In this document: piece by piece, positions 8,501 through 15,848 of the stretch
Position numbering within the stretch: the first letter of the stretch is position 1
How the letters are laid out: every line of letters starts with the position of its first letter
Origin: Chlamydiales bacterium STE3
GTDB taxonomy: Bacteria > Chlamydiota > Chlamydiia > Chlamydiales > Parachlamydiaceae
Direction of reading: 5' to 3'
Length of the DNA: 64,000 bases
NCBI GenBank assembly: GCA_011125455.1
Contig: VKHO01000025.1
Location: 1-64,000, forward strand
The notes under the pieces: generated by a model
The model's database searches: none
What the model was told of the DNA's origin: nothing
What the model saw: only the letters and a program-made list of their open reading frames with translations
Position numbers and translations under genes: made by a program

Positions 8501-10744
8501 GGATGGACAAAAATTGTGAAAGCAAAAATTGATTTCTCTTTCCAATTAAGCTCTCTCCTTCATGATTTACAAAAAATGGGTAAATCAGAGTTGTTACTTG
8601 AGTCCTCTCACTTCTTCAAAAAATTAGGCAATCTAGAGAATGCAGGGGGGGAATGTGCAGTTTCTTTAAACTACGATTCCTCTAATGCCGCTTTGAACTT
8701 TCAGATGCACGGTTCGCATGTTACGCTTGATAAATACCATTTTAACAATGTTAGCCTCACAGGCAAAAAACAAAGCAAAACCTGGCTGATTGATCAGCTA
8801 CTAATTGATCAGATCTCTATCGCAGCAGAATTTGCAAAGTATGAAGATGTGTGGAAGGCAAACTTTCTTGGCCTTCGTTATGGGGAATCTTTGCTCGTAG
8901 GCATGGAAGGAGAATACCGTGATGGTGATGAATATCTGAAAGCCCACCTAAATCTTATTGAAGCTAACCTTGCTAAACTTTCTGAATGGCCTGGTCTTGA
9001 CGCTTTATTAGAAGAATATGCTCCACAAGGGCACTTAAAAGGAACTGGCGACCTTTTTTTAGAATTTGCAGAAAACGAGCCTATTCGATTTGATATCGAC
9101 TTAAACTCTTCTCTTCAAAACTTCCATATTAAGGACCTTCACTTTAAAGACCTAAGCCCATTCCTGTGCCACTTTTCCTCCGATCAAGGATTAAGTCTTA
9201 GCGGTATCTCAACAGGCCTAATCCAAGAGGAAGAAAAGGAGCCTATTGATCTTGCTGTCGATAATATCCAGCTCAATCCTAATCATGGAGCCTATTTCTT
9301 TACCGGGCTCCATTTTAATATACCTGCAATGCAGCTTCCCAGTTTTGTCAGTAATCTTACTTCAAATTTACCTAACTTAATTTCTGCAGAACTGGAAGAA
9401 GCGATTAAGTCTATTAAGAAAACTTCCTCCTTAGAGGGAGAGCTCAATATTCAGAAATATCCTACACATACTAACTTGCAGCTAAAACTGGCTGATGGTC
9501 ACTACCAGTTCGGCCAAAAAGAGCACTTTCTGCGTTCTTTTTGTTTGCAGCTTAATCCCCAAATGATAGAAATTTCAACCCAGTATCAATTTAACCAACA
9601 TCTTTTTTCTGTTTTAGGTAAGCTAGAAGCCCCTAATTTTAAAAAAGGAGAGTGGATCTTAACGGATAGCATGCACCAGGATCCAGCCATCCCCCCTCTA
9701 GTTGTGAACTGGCATAGTGATCCACAAAAGGGCTTTATCATCGATCATGCGCAAGGTTTTTTTGGCGGATTAAAAATTGAATTGGCTGATAGCATTGTCA
9801 ATCCTTCAGATCAGTCAGCAATTCACCTCGAAGGGGAAGTCGTCACTTTAAGCAACCAATTCCGCTCTCTTTTAGATAATGAACTTTCAGAACAGGTTTT
9901 AAAGTGGCAGATAGGTCAAGGCTATCGCTTACGAGGGGCTTTTGATTTCGCAAGAGAAACCCATGAAGAAATAAGACCTTTAAGTTTTTATGGTCTGTTA
10001 GCAGGAGAAGATTTTTATCTGAAGGGTTACCAATTTAAAAATCTGACAAGCCAAGTCGTTTTTACCCCTCAATTCATTCAGCTTTCAGATGTCACAATTA
10101 TGGACCCTGCGGTGGCACTCTATATCGATAAAATTATAGTGAGAAAAGAGAGCCTAAAATCTCAACTACATATTCCTCTGTTCAGCATTAAAGATTTGCG
10201 CCCCAGCCTACTTACTGAAGCAGGAAAACCACAACCTACCCAAGTAAAACCCTTAGTCATTACAGAACTTGTTATTAACGAGATTAGAGGGATTTTAGGT
10301 GAAGAGAGTAGCTTTTTGGGGAGAGGACATCTTCAATTTAGCAATCCGGTGAAGAAGCATTTGCAAAACACAATCTTCGCCTTCCCGGCAGAAATTCTAA
10401 CACGTATAGGACTTGACCTTTCTGTTTTGACGCCTGTCGTTGGCACGGTCAATTATGAAATTCGCGATGGCAAAGTGCTTTTAACGAAATTTAAGGACAT
10501 TTATAGCCATAGCCGTCTATCAAGATTTTATTTACCAAATTCAAGAAACTTGTCCTATATGGATTTTGAAGGAAATTTGAATATCCAAGTTAAAATGAAG
10601 CAACATACTTTGCTCTTTAAGCTTGCTGAACTCTTCACTGTGACCGTTCAAGGCAATTTAAAAAAGCCGACCTACACCTTGCTACGCCAAAAACCGCTCC
10701 ATCGCTCGGAAGTGATTACTTCTACGGATTTTGCGCGAGAATAG
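5516..10744 (+). CDS. AsmA/TamB-like giant envelope protein
   Basis: This 1742-residue protein has an N-terminal hydrophobic anchor (about 5-20) and then a very long region of alternating beta-strand-like segments with repeated Gly/Asn turns and no catalytic motif. The last ~120 residues, with YMDFEGNLNIQVKMK and FTVTVQGNLKKPTYTL, match the style of the C-terminal region of AsmA/YhdP/TamB-family proteins. In proteobacteria these are periplasm-spanning hydrophobic-groove proteins proposed to move phospholipids to, or help assemble, the outer membrane. The call rests on size, topology and composition. Cysteines are few and scattered. It stands alone with its own upstream region. Its precise subfamily is unknown to me. 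Confidence 0.65.
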   Translation: MLKKWLLLAAIIAISFLGFFYDSLLSRGIRLYVDKKSAEMEMPLSYSKVEYAPHTLIFFDVEAIVEGGLIKANRLVLNHELSLFSRHIDLNIYLDNPHIGIDQDQVLLEKILNSQNGASFFTSSGQISCSNGCFSKNKENLFFDVNHSWVTEELGNYCHNGSYFLNLDEESASSSLHVSFQARSSFNIALQANLHNVKAEKLADALKSFVPELATWHFKEGMLDGEFEFALKDAQFVHGRGELVISDLQVEERNLGLMGSLKKAIFRTDAKTQHASLDLIEGGLLSFKDSETYASFRNFEGRLTITEADRLEMDLTGLWDDEKTPLHTELTGHLHIAKRPDLFMKISLSNPSLEKESTFISVAAKQLGGNYTEAQVALNGFGPKQFLFWQRAIENLFPGINPVAYHSGTLNALVDISFDKEQQLGAIKVENFEAANVSFAVKQWEAAFGADQLSGQLEMNFTDPHPKDTLNADINIANGQAVLTGLTNDFWQFNHIETKLSVRDGIVQKSSASVELAGLKGSAKVNSFSEAEILHFELQGKAVDLKPFLPEQVGMGLNSQMNQDLLTINAGVFKSTHGVNVLGEINVKNLQLASFPIKFSFDLERSPFEETASQSYEPAKEISSLIKEHSSPHLKALFNLDERMLQREAGFKGFVVRNGWFSISNLSLEKFLSPFLFPENNFSLTGKSNVEGRFDHLGISIRYDAHSLSLENDVLRIQVDQVTSQEGTYPAYHYFDFVSGKQFGKLPLENGSYLDKKTGLFFTDVHASVLFEEKMIHLLDVETFSNGLYLGGTINIDYNFPEWGYFSVELMVDTLHGKCSQVQHFFSHFDQPFFFVNLPLEGDVSLRNSGCRVGFHFKPQDLIITTQVDGNICDATLKDPSFDLSLQALSLNFSFDSLKGTAEVTDVQGALITGKVNAADEYSLYSHRIYFKNYENNEAEFDLWLKDQTRDLIRLTGTTASRFNENEEKEIVFQFDPQLTHFGESHPEEIALSLVGWTKIVKAKIDFSFQLSSLLHDLQKMGKSELLLESSHFFKKLGNLENAGGECAVSLNYDSSNAALNFQMHGSHVTLDKYHFNNVSLTGKKQSKTWLIDQLLIDQISIAAEFAKYEDVWKANFLGLRYGESLLVGMEGEYRDGDEYLKAHLNLIEANLAKLSEWPGLDALLEEYAPQGHLKGTGDLFLEFAENEPIRFDIDLNSSLQNFHIKDLHFKDLSPFLCHFSSDQGLSLSGISTGLIQEEEKEPIDLAVDNIQLNPNHGAYFFTGLHFNIPAMQLPSFVSNLTSNLPNLISAELEEAIKSIKKTSSLEGELNIQKYPTHTNLQLKLADGHYQFGQKEHFLRSFCLQLNPQMIEISTQYQFNQHLFSVLGKLEAPNFKKGEWILTDSMHQDPAIPPLVVNWHSDPQKGFIIDHAQGFFGGLKIELADSIVNPSDQSAIHLEGEVVTLSNQFRSLLDNELSEQVLKWQIGQGYRLRGAFDFARETHEEIRPLSFYGLLAGEDFYLKGYQFKNLTSQVVFTPQFIQLSDVTIMDPAVALYIDKIIVRKESLKSQLHIPLFSIKDLRPSLLTEAGKPQPTQVKPLVITELVINEIRGILGEESSFLGRGHLQFSNPVKKHLQNTIFAFPAEILTRIGLDLSVLTPVVGTVNYEIRDGKVLLTKFKDIYSHSRLSRFYLPNSRNLSYMDFEGNLNIQVKMKQHTLLFKLAELFTVTVQGNLKKPTYTLLRQKPLHRSEVITSTDFARE

Positions 10745-10927
10745 CGCAAGTTTATTATCAATATAGCCGCTTTCCAGGTGTTTATAGTAAGAATTCCTTA
10801 TATCAGGGATTTACCCAAACTGGGACCAATTGGAGAGACTATTATGAGTGACATATTGTTCATCAAGAAGAACTGCAGAGAGATGAGCTTGTCCTATTGG
10901 AAGGACCAATGAGCAAGCAGTCAATAA

Positions 10928-11083
10928 AAAAACATAGATCCTATTAACACTTTCGCGGTCTTTATTAAAGGTGCAAAAGGAAGTCTTCTTGGCGGTGTTA
11001 GTGGAAAGGCCTATTATGGTTGTCTCTATATAGATATGCTCTACGTGAAAAAGGAACTCCTTCCTCATTTTAAAATTAACATG
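10928..11083 (+). pseudogene. Decayed GNAT acetyltransferase fragment
   Basis: The 426-base gap 10745-11170 holds no intact plus-strand gene. From a stop at 10925 to the stop near 11082, the frame beginning at 10928 reads FAVFIKGAKGSLLGGVSG, then YYGCLYIDMLYVKKEL. This matches the beta-strand core of GNAT N-acetyltransferases (a GGV/GGI turn, then Y-I-D-x-L-x-V just before the acetyl-CoA loop). The expected R/Q-x-x-G-x-G/A loop is missing: after KKEL the frame runs into unrelated sequence and stops. No start codon or first third of the fold is seen in frame. A 123-residue minus-strand open frame over 10811-11182 is read as its shadow. Confidence 0.5.
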
Positions 11084-11170
11084 TGAATTTTTATGTTTGT
11101 GAAAATAGTCTTCTTGACGGTGAATAGATAGACGATTTATGCTTGCGCCGTTAACGATTAAGGAGATTCT

Positions 11171-12100
11171 GTGCGTTCTCACAAAGTATTCTATTTCCTC
11201 TTTTTGTCTTTATGCTCTTTTGGCTGTATAAGGCTCTACTACTTTTTAACAGATGACTTTCGCCTAAGCAATATCACTCATGATGTAGAAAGCAAAACGG
11301 AATGGAATTTCGCCTCTTTAGAGAAAAATGAGAAAGCCCAGCTAAAAGAGATCCTTAACCAAGAGTTCACCTATTTAGGCAAAGGAGCACAGGTCTATGC
11401 TTTCGCCAGCAAGGATGGACAGTGGGTAATTAAATTTTTTAAATTTAAACACTTGAAACCATCCCTTTTTATTAGTCTCCTTCCCTCGGTTCCGCCTTTT
11501 AAGAGTTTTAAAGAAGCTAATATCCAACGCAAAAAAAGAAAATTAGAAGGCGTTTTTGCAGGCTACCGCATTGCTTATCTTTTTGATAAAGAAAATTCTG
11601 GTCTATTTTATGTTCATTTTAACAAAACAAAGGATCTCCATTCTACCGTCACCTTGATAGACAAACTAGGTTTTAAACATAAAGTAGACCTCGATCCCAC
11701 TGTCTTTATCGTACAAAAAAAAGGACAAACGCTACGCCAAACACTCGATACCTATTTACAAAAAGGAGATCTCGACACAGCACTACAGAGGGTGAATCAA
11801 ATACTAGACATGTACCTCTCAGAGTATGCGAATGGGGTGTGGGATAGAGACCATGGCATTTCTCACAATACAGGTTTTATCGCTGACAAACCTTTACATT
11901 TAGATGTTGGCAAATTCTCCCATGATGACAAAATGAAAGAAAAAGAGGTTTACAAGAACGATCTTCTTCATGTTGGCTATAAAATCAGTGCTTGGGTTAA
12001 ACAAAATTATCCCAAATACCATCCAGCAATTTTACAAGGATTAGAAGAACATTTAAGCGTGCTTTTGAATGAGAATGCTAAAGTTTGCCAGCCTTCCTAG
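11171..12100 (+). CDS. Membrane-anchored protein with protein-kinase-like motifs
   Basis: A 309-residue protein starting at GTG 11171, with a GGAG site seven to eight bases upstream. An N-terminal hydrophobic segment (about 6-25) follows basic residues, so the rest would be predicted outside the inner membrane if this is a signal anchor. The body has kinase-fold landmarks: a glycine-rich loop GKGAQVYAF (70-78), VIKFF with Lys88, a catalytic-loop-like stretch DRDHGISHN (225-233) and LDVGKFS with Asp245 as a DFG-like metal ligand. These are the Lys, Asp, Asn and Asp positions of the protein-kinase-like fold. The substrate is unknown. Its last 32 bases overlap comF, so the two are probably co-expressed. 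A cytoplasmic orientation is also possible. Confidence 0.55.
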   Translation: MRSHKVFYFLFLSLCSFGCIRLYYFLTDDFRLSNITHDVESKTEWNFASLEKNEKAQLKEILNQEFTYLGKGAQVYAFASKDGQWVIKFFKFKHLKPSLFISLLPSVPPFKSFKEANIQRKKRKLEGVFAGYRIAYLFDKENSGLFYVHFNKTKDLHSTVTLIDKLGFKHKVDLDPTVFIVQKKGQTLRQTLDTYLQKGDLDTALQRVNQILDMYLSEYANGVWDRDHGISHNTGFIADKPLHLDVGKFSHDDKMKEKEVYKNDLLHVGYKISAWVKQNYPKYHPAILQGLEEHLSVLLNENAKVCQPS

Positions 12101-12758
12101 AGCTTTTTCCCACCTTATTAATGCCCTTTTGTCCTTTATCTATCCCCCAATCTGCATTCATTGCGAAAGCGTCCTTTCGCAAGGATACACCCTCATTTGC
12201 CAACCCTGTTTTTTGGAATTGGAAATGCTCTCTCATCAAGAACGTTGTCGCAACTGCTTTAACATTTTAGATACGCGGCATGCACAGTGCACTACGTGCA
12301 AGTCAGCACTTTTTACAGGTATCAGCGCCGTTTTTGATTATACAGGAGCCGCTACAACTTTTTACAATAAACTCAAAACAATGCACGGAAGCTATCTCTG
12401 CCGATCGGCAAGCAGTTTTATGGCCATGCAATACCTTCAGACGAATTGGCCGCTTCCCGATATTATTGTCCCCCTCCCCCAATCGTGGGGAGAAATGTTT
12501 TTCAACAGCCATCATCATACCGGCTTAATTGCGCAAGAGTTAGCCTTATTGTTTAACCGCCCCTATCAGACGGTTTTTCATTACCATTTCAAGAAAAAAA
12601 GGTTCTCTCTTGCTAACGAAGGAATATTAAAAAATAAAAATGTGCTTTTAGTTGGCGACCTTTTAACAACTCAGGGTAAGATGCACCAATATGCAGAAAT
12701 TTTAGCAGAAGGCTACCCAAAAAATTTATATGGAATCACCTTATGTCAGGTCCAGTAA
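12069..12758 (+). CDS. comF: ComF-family phosphoribosyltransferase-like protein
   Basis: ComF family, linked in other bacteria to DNA uptake. The N-terminal zinc-finger-like part has CIHCESV, CQPCF, CRNC and CTTC pairs (about residues 29-77). A C-terminal phosphoribosyltransferase-like domain follows (IIVPLPQSW and a HHHTGLIAQELA stretch). The PRPP-binding motif, normally VLLVDDVxTTGAT, reads VLLVGDLLTTQGK. One of the two acidic residues and the TGAT turn are changed, so enzymatic activity is doubtful. At 229 residues its length is typical. The start at 12069 overlaps the kinase-like gene; ATG at 12075 is an alternative. Confidence 0.85.
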   Translation: MRMLKFASLPRAFSHLINALLSFIYPPICIHCESVLSQGYTLICQPCFLELEMLSHQERCRNCFNILDTRHAQCTTCKSALFTGISAVFDYTGAATTFYNKLKTMHGSYLCRSASSFMAMQYLQTNWPLPDIIVPLPQSWGEMFFNSHHHTGLIAQELALLFNRPYQTVFHYHFKKKRFSLANEGILKNKNVLLVGDLLTTQGKMHQYAEILAEGYPKNLYGITLCQVQ

Positions 12759-12996
12759 AGCATAAGGATAACAGAATCCTTGGTTCATATGCTGATGAGC
12801 TTAAATTTGGTTGCAGGGGCATTTTTGCCAAAAAGATCCCGGAAAACAAGAGTGGGGCCATGGTCAACCTCACTTTTCGAAAAGAAAGAGACTTAATGGT
12901 AATGTGGAGATTAAGTAACGGACTGTCCAAGGGCTTTTCAAAGACCCTCCTATAGCCTAACGACTTGATGGCTATCTCAAAATATGTGCATTCTCT

Positions 12997-14778
12997 TTAA
13001 AAGTACTCTTCTTCCTGCTCAGCTTTGCGGATTGGCAAAGTAATCGTAAAGGTTGTGCCCTTACCAAGAGTGGATACAACGGAAATCTTCCCGAAATGCT
13101 TATGGATGACAGTTTCCACAATCGATAACCCTAAACCTGATCCTCCCACACGCTGGCTTCTGGCTTTACTCACGCGATAGAAACGCTCAAAAATTTTCCC
13201 CAAATCTTCGGGAGCAATTCCAATACCCTGGTCGGCAACCTTCATGATGATGGTGTCGTCCGTTTTAGCAAGAGAAACCTGCACCTGCGCAGGAGGATTG
13301 GAATATTTAACAGCATTCTGGATAAGGTTTAAAATCGCCATTTCCAAAAGATCTGCATCACAAACGAGAAACATCTCTTTCGGTTCAGGGTTTTTGATTT
13401 GAATAGCTGCATCGGGATAAACAGCTAAGACCATCGAGCGACATTTTTCCACAAGGATTTGTAAATCGCATTCCTGTAACCTGGAAGTGGGGATATTTTC
13501 AATATCAGACAAGGTTAAAAGATCTTTAATCAGCGTTTCCATTCTGCCACAGTTCCGCACAATCTTTTCGGTCACATCTTTAGTGACGTGAAGAGGCAAC
13601 TGGCTTGCATTATCATGCAAAGTCTCAGCAAAACCTTTAATGATTGTGATCGGCGTCTTTAATTCATGAGAAGCATTCGCAACAAAATCCTTGCGCATCT
13701 CTAAAATTTTGTAATGCGACGACTTATCCTGCATCACAAGAATGGCTCCCTTATTATCATTTTTTGGAGCTGCAATAATATCTAAATAAAGGTGTGTGCC
13801 ATCAATTTCTTTGTAAATCGTACCCGTGAGCGGTTTCTCTTCGATTTGGCAGGTTTCTAGCAGAGTAGAACATTGCATTTCTTCGCTTTGACGAAAATCT
13901 CGACCTATCCATTCATCGCGATTCAAGCCCAAAAACTTTGAAGCCGCCACATTGATGAATGTCACCATCATTTTTTCATCGACCGCAACCACTCCCTCAA
14001 GCATCGACTCAAGGAGGACCTGTTTCTCATTGCGCTCTTGTTTTAAAAAATCAATTTGACGCTTTACTTTGGAAGAAAGGGAGTTCAGGGTGGCAGCAAG
14101 CTTAGCAATATCATCGCTCGTGCTAAAACTTTCTGATTTGATTTCAGGAAGGCTTTCCATCCCATTTTCTTCATAGAAAGCAACCGCGCTGATAATGTTT
14201 TGTACAGGTTTTGTCAAATGGTTAATGATAAACCAAGTCATCAAACTAAATAGAACCAGCACAGCCGTTGCTAATACGAGAAACCCCACTTCAAAATCGT
14301 TTACAATTTCTTTAATATAGCGAAAAGGAAAAGCGGTGCGCATGACATAAGTCTTACCATGAAAGTCAAATGCAACAGCTACGTAAGCAAACTGTTGTGC
14401 AAGAACGTCCGAGTAAGCTTCGCTATAGCCTCGGCCTTTTTCAAAAGCATTCAGAACTTCGGGATGATCAATAAAATGTTCTTGGCTGAAGCGGGGCCCT
14501 AGCAACCTCTTTGTGTGAGAATCGTAGAGAATTTTGCGGTCATTCGTGATCACGCTGACTCTAAAGAACATGGAAGATTTCTGTTCCTTTAATCGCCTGA
14601 TTAAGGCCTCGTTGTTTGGTGCTGTTTCTATCTGAGAAATCAATTCGTAGGCGCGATTTTCCATAGCATTTTCTACGATACGTTTCACAATCAAAGAAGC
14701 AACAGGTGACATCATGGTCAAAAAAACGAGAAAAACCAAAACGTAACTTAAGAAAATTTTCTGGCGAAAACTAAACAT
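12997..14778 (-). CDS. PhoR-like sensor histidine kinase
   Basis: Membrane sensor kinase of 593 residues. Domains in order: transmembrane segment (about 8-31), extracytoplasmic sensor (about 32-160), second span (about 162-186), HAMP (about 187-240), PAS (about 250-350), HisKA with His371 in SHELKTP, and HATPase with NAVKYS, DQGIGI and GSGLGLSI boxes. This is the PhoR/WalK layout. No response regulator is adjacent, so its partner must lie elsewhere. It overlaps pepP upstream by eight bases, implying a mutL-pepP-kinase transcript. The signal sensed is unknown. Confidence 0.92.
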   Translation of the reverse strand: MFSFRQKIFLSYVLVFLVFLTMMSPVASLIVKRIVENAMENRAYELISQIETAPNNEALIRRLKEQKSSMFFRVSVITNDRKILYDSHTKRLLGPRFSQEHFIDHPEVLNAFEKGRGYSEAYSDVLAQQFAYVAVAFDFHGKTYVMRTAFPFRYIKEIVNDFEVGFLVLATAVLVLFSLMTWFIINHLTKPVQNIISAVAFYEENGMESLPEIKSESFSTSDDIAKLAATLNSLSSKVKRQIDFLKQERNEKQVLLESMLEGVVAVDEKMMVTFINVAASKFLGLNRDEWIGRDFRQSEEMQCSTLLETCQIEEKPLTGTIYKEIDGTHLYLDIIAAPKNDNKGAILVMQDKSSHYKILEMRKDFVANASHELKTPITIIKGFAETLHDNASQLPLHVTKDVTEKIVRNCGRMETLIKDLLTLSDIENIPTSRLQECDLQILVEKCRSMVLAVYPDAAIQIKNPEPKEMFLVCDADLLEMAILNLIQNAVKYSNPPAQVQVSLAKTDDTIIMKVADQGIGIAPEDLGKIFERFYRVSKARSQRVGGSGLGLSIVETVIHKHFGKISVVSTLGKGTTFTITLPIRKAEQEEEYF

Positions 14779-15844
14779 ACACCCTATGATAAAACTTACT
14801 TTGTATCAAACTCTCACAGCCATCTTTTGTGATAACAATGGTATCTTCAATGCGAATCCCTCCAATTTCCGGAAGGTAAATACCAGGTTCCACTGTGATG
14901 ACCATGCCCTCTTGTAAAGATTGCTGGCTATAGCTCATTTTCTGCTTAATAATAGGGAACTCGTGTACCTCAAGTCCTACGCCATGTCCCAAGCTGTGAT
15001 TGAAATAGTCGCCATATCCCGCCTCTCTAATCACAGAACGTGCTGCTTCATCCAAATCCCCTATTAATGTACCTGGCTGGCAAAGGGCAATGGCCTTATT
15101 AAAAGCAGCAAGGACAATCTCATAAATTTCTTTGAGTTGAGCATTTTCTTCTCCAAAAAAGACCACTCGTGTCATATCCGAATGGTAGTGATCTAGTGCA
15201 ACGCCTATATCGATAAGAACAAGGTCTCCCTTTTTTAATAGGGTGTTTCCAGCGCGGTAATGAGGCATTGAGGAATTGGCACCGAAGGCAATAATTGGCT
15301 CAAAGCTCAAACTTGTCCTTCCTTGATTTTTCCAGTACTGTTCAAGACGGGTTGCTAGATTTTGTTCAGACACCCCTTCTTTTAACTGAGTAAGAAGAAA
15401 CTCAAACCCGCTCACACACAAATTGGCAGAATCTTTAAGCTTTGCAATTTCTTCACTTTCTTTAATGGCACGCAAACTTTGAAACATTCCTCTTAACGGA
15501 GTGAGGATAATCGATCTTTTATTAGCTTCTTCTTGCAAATCTAAGAAAGATTGATAGGAAATCGCTTCGCTGTCGATCGCAAGGTGCGGCTGCCTCTCTA
15601 AAAGGTCCCATAGGGTGTTTTTCTCAGCTAAAACAACTGGAATAGGACTATTTGCCCGACAGACTTCAATATAACGCCCATCGACCATTAAAATGGCTTG
15701 TTCACTTGTCACTAGAATTTTCCCTGCAGAGAGAACAAGGCCTGTCAAATAAAAAATATCTACCAAATTTGTCACTAAAAAAGCGGAACAGTGCTTTTCT
15801 TCCATCTTATTTTGCAGGCGACTAATGCGTATAAAATAATTCAT
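14771..15844 (-). CDS. pepP: Xaa-Pro aminopeptidase, M24 family
   Basis: Cytoplasmic metallopeptidase that removes the residue before proline. The pita-bread metal ligands are present: LIDIGVALDHYHSDMTR (two Asp), HSLGHGVGLEVHE (His), TVEPGIY (Glu) and GGIRIEDT (Glu). The N-terminal creatinase-like half spans about 1-125. At 357 residues it fits the family. It starts four bases after mutL ends and overlaps the histidine kinase by eight bases. The pepP-mutL pairing also occurs in Chlamydia trachomatis (CT574-CT575). Confidence 0.93.
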   Translation of the reverse strand: MNYFIRISRLQNKMEEKHCSAFLVTNLVDIFYLTGLVLSAGKILVTSEQAILMVDGRYIEVCRANSPIPVVLAEKNTLWDLLERQPHLAIDSEAISYQSFLDLQEEANKRSIILTPLRGMFQSLRAIKESEEIAKLKDSANLCVSGFEFLLTQLKEGVSEQNLATRLEQYWKNQGRTSLSFEPIIAFGANSSMPHYRAGNTLLKKGDLVLIDIGVALDHYHSDMTRVVFFGEENAQLKEIYEIVLAAFNKAIALCQPGTLIGDLDEAARSVIREAGYGDYFNHSLGHGVGLEVHEFPIIKQKMSYSQQSLQEGMVITVEPGIYLPEIGGIRIEDTIVITKDGCESLIQSKFYHRVYV

Positions 15845-15848
15845 GAAC

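Noticed and set aside
10811-11182. 123-residue minus-strand open frame
   Set aside because: Composition is not protein-like, it overlaps the GNAT fragment and the start of the kinase-like gene, and no ribosome binding site was found.
12743-12955. 70-residue plus-strand open frame after comF
   Set aside because: It begins inside comF, lacks a ribosome binding site and shows no recognisable feature; the 12759-12996 spacer is better treated as non-coding.
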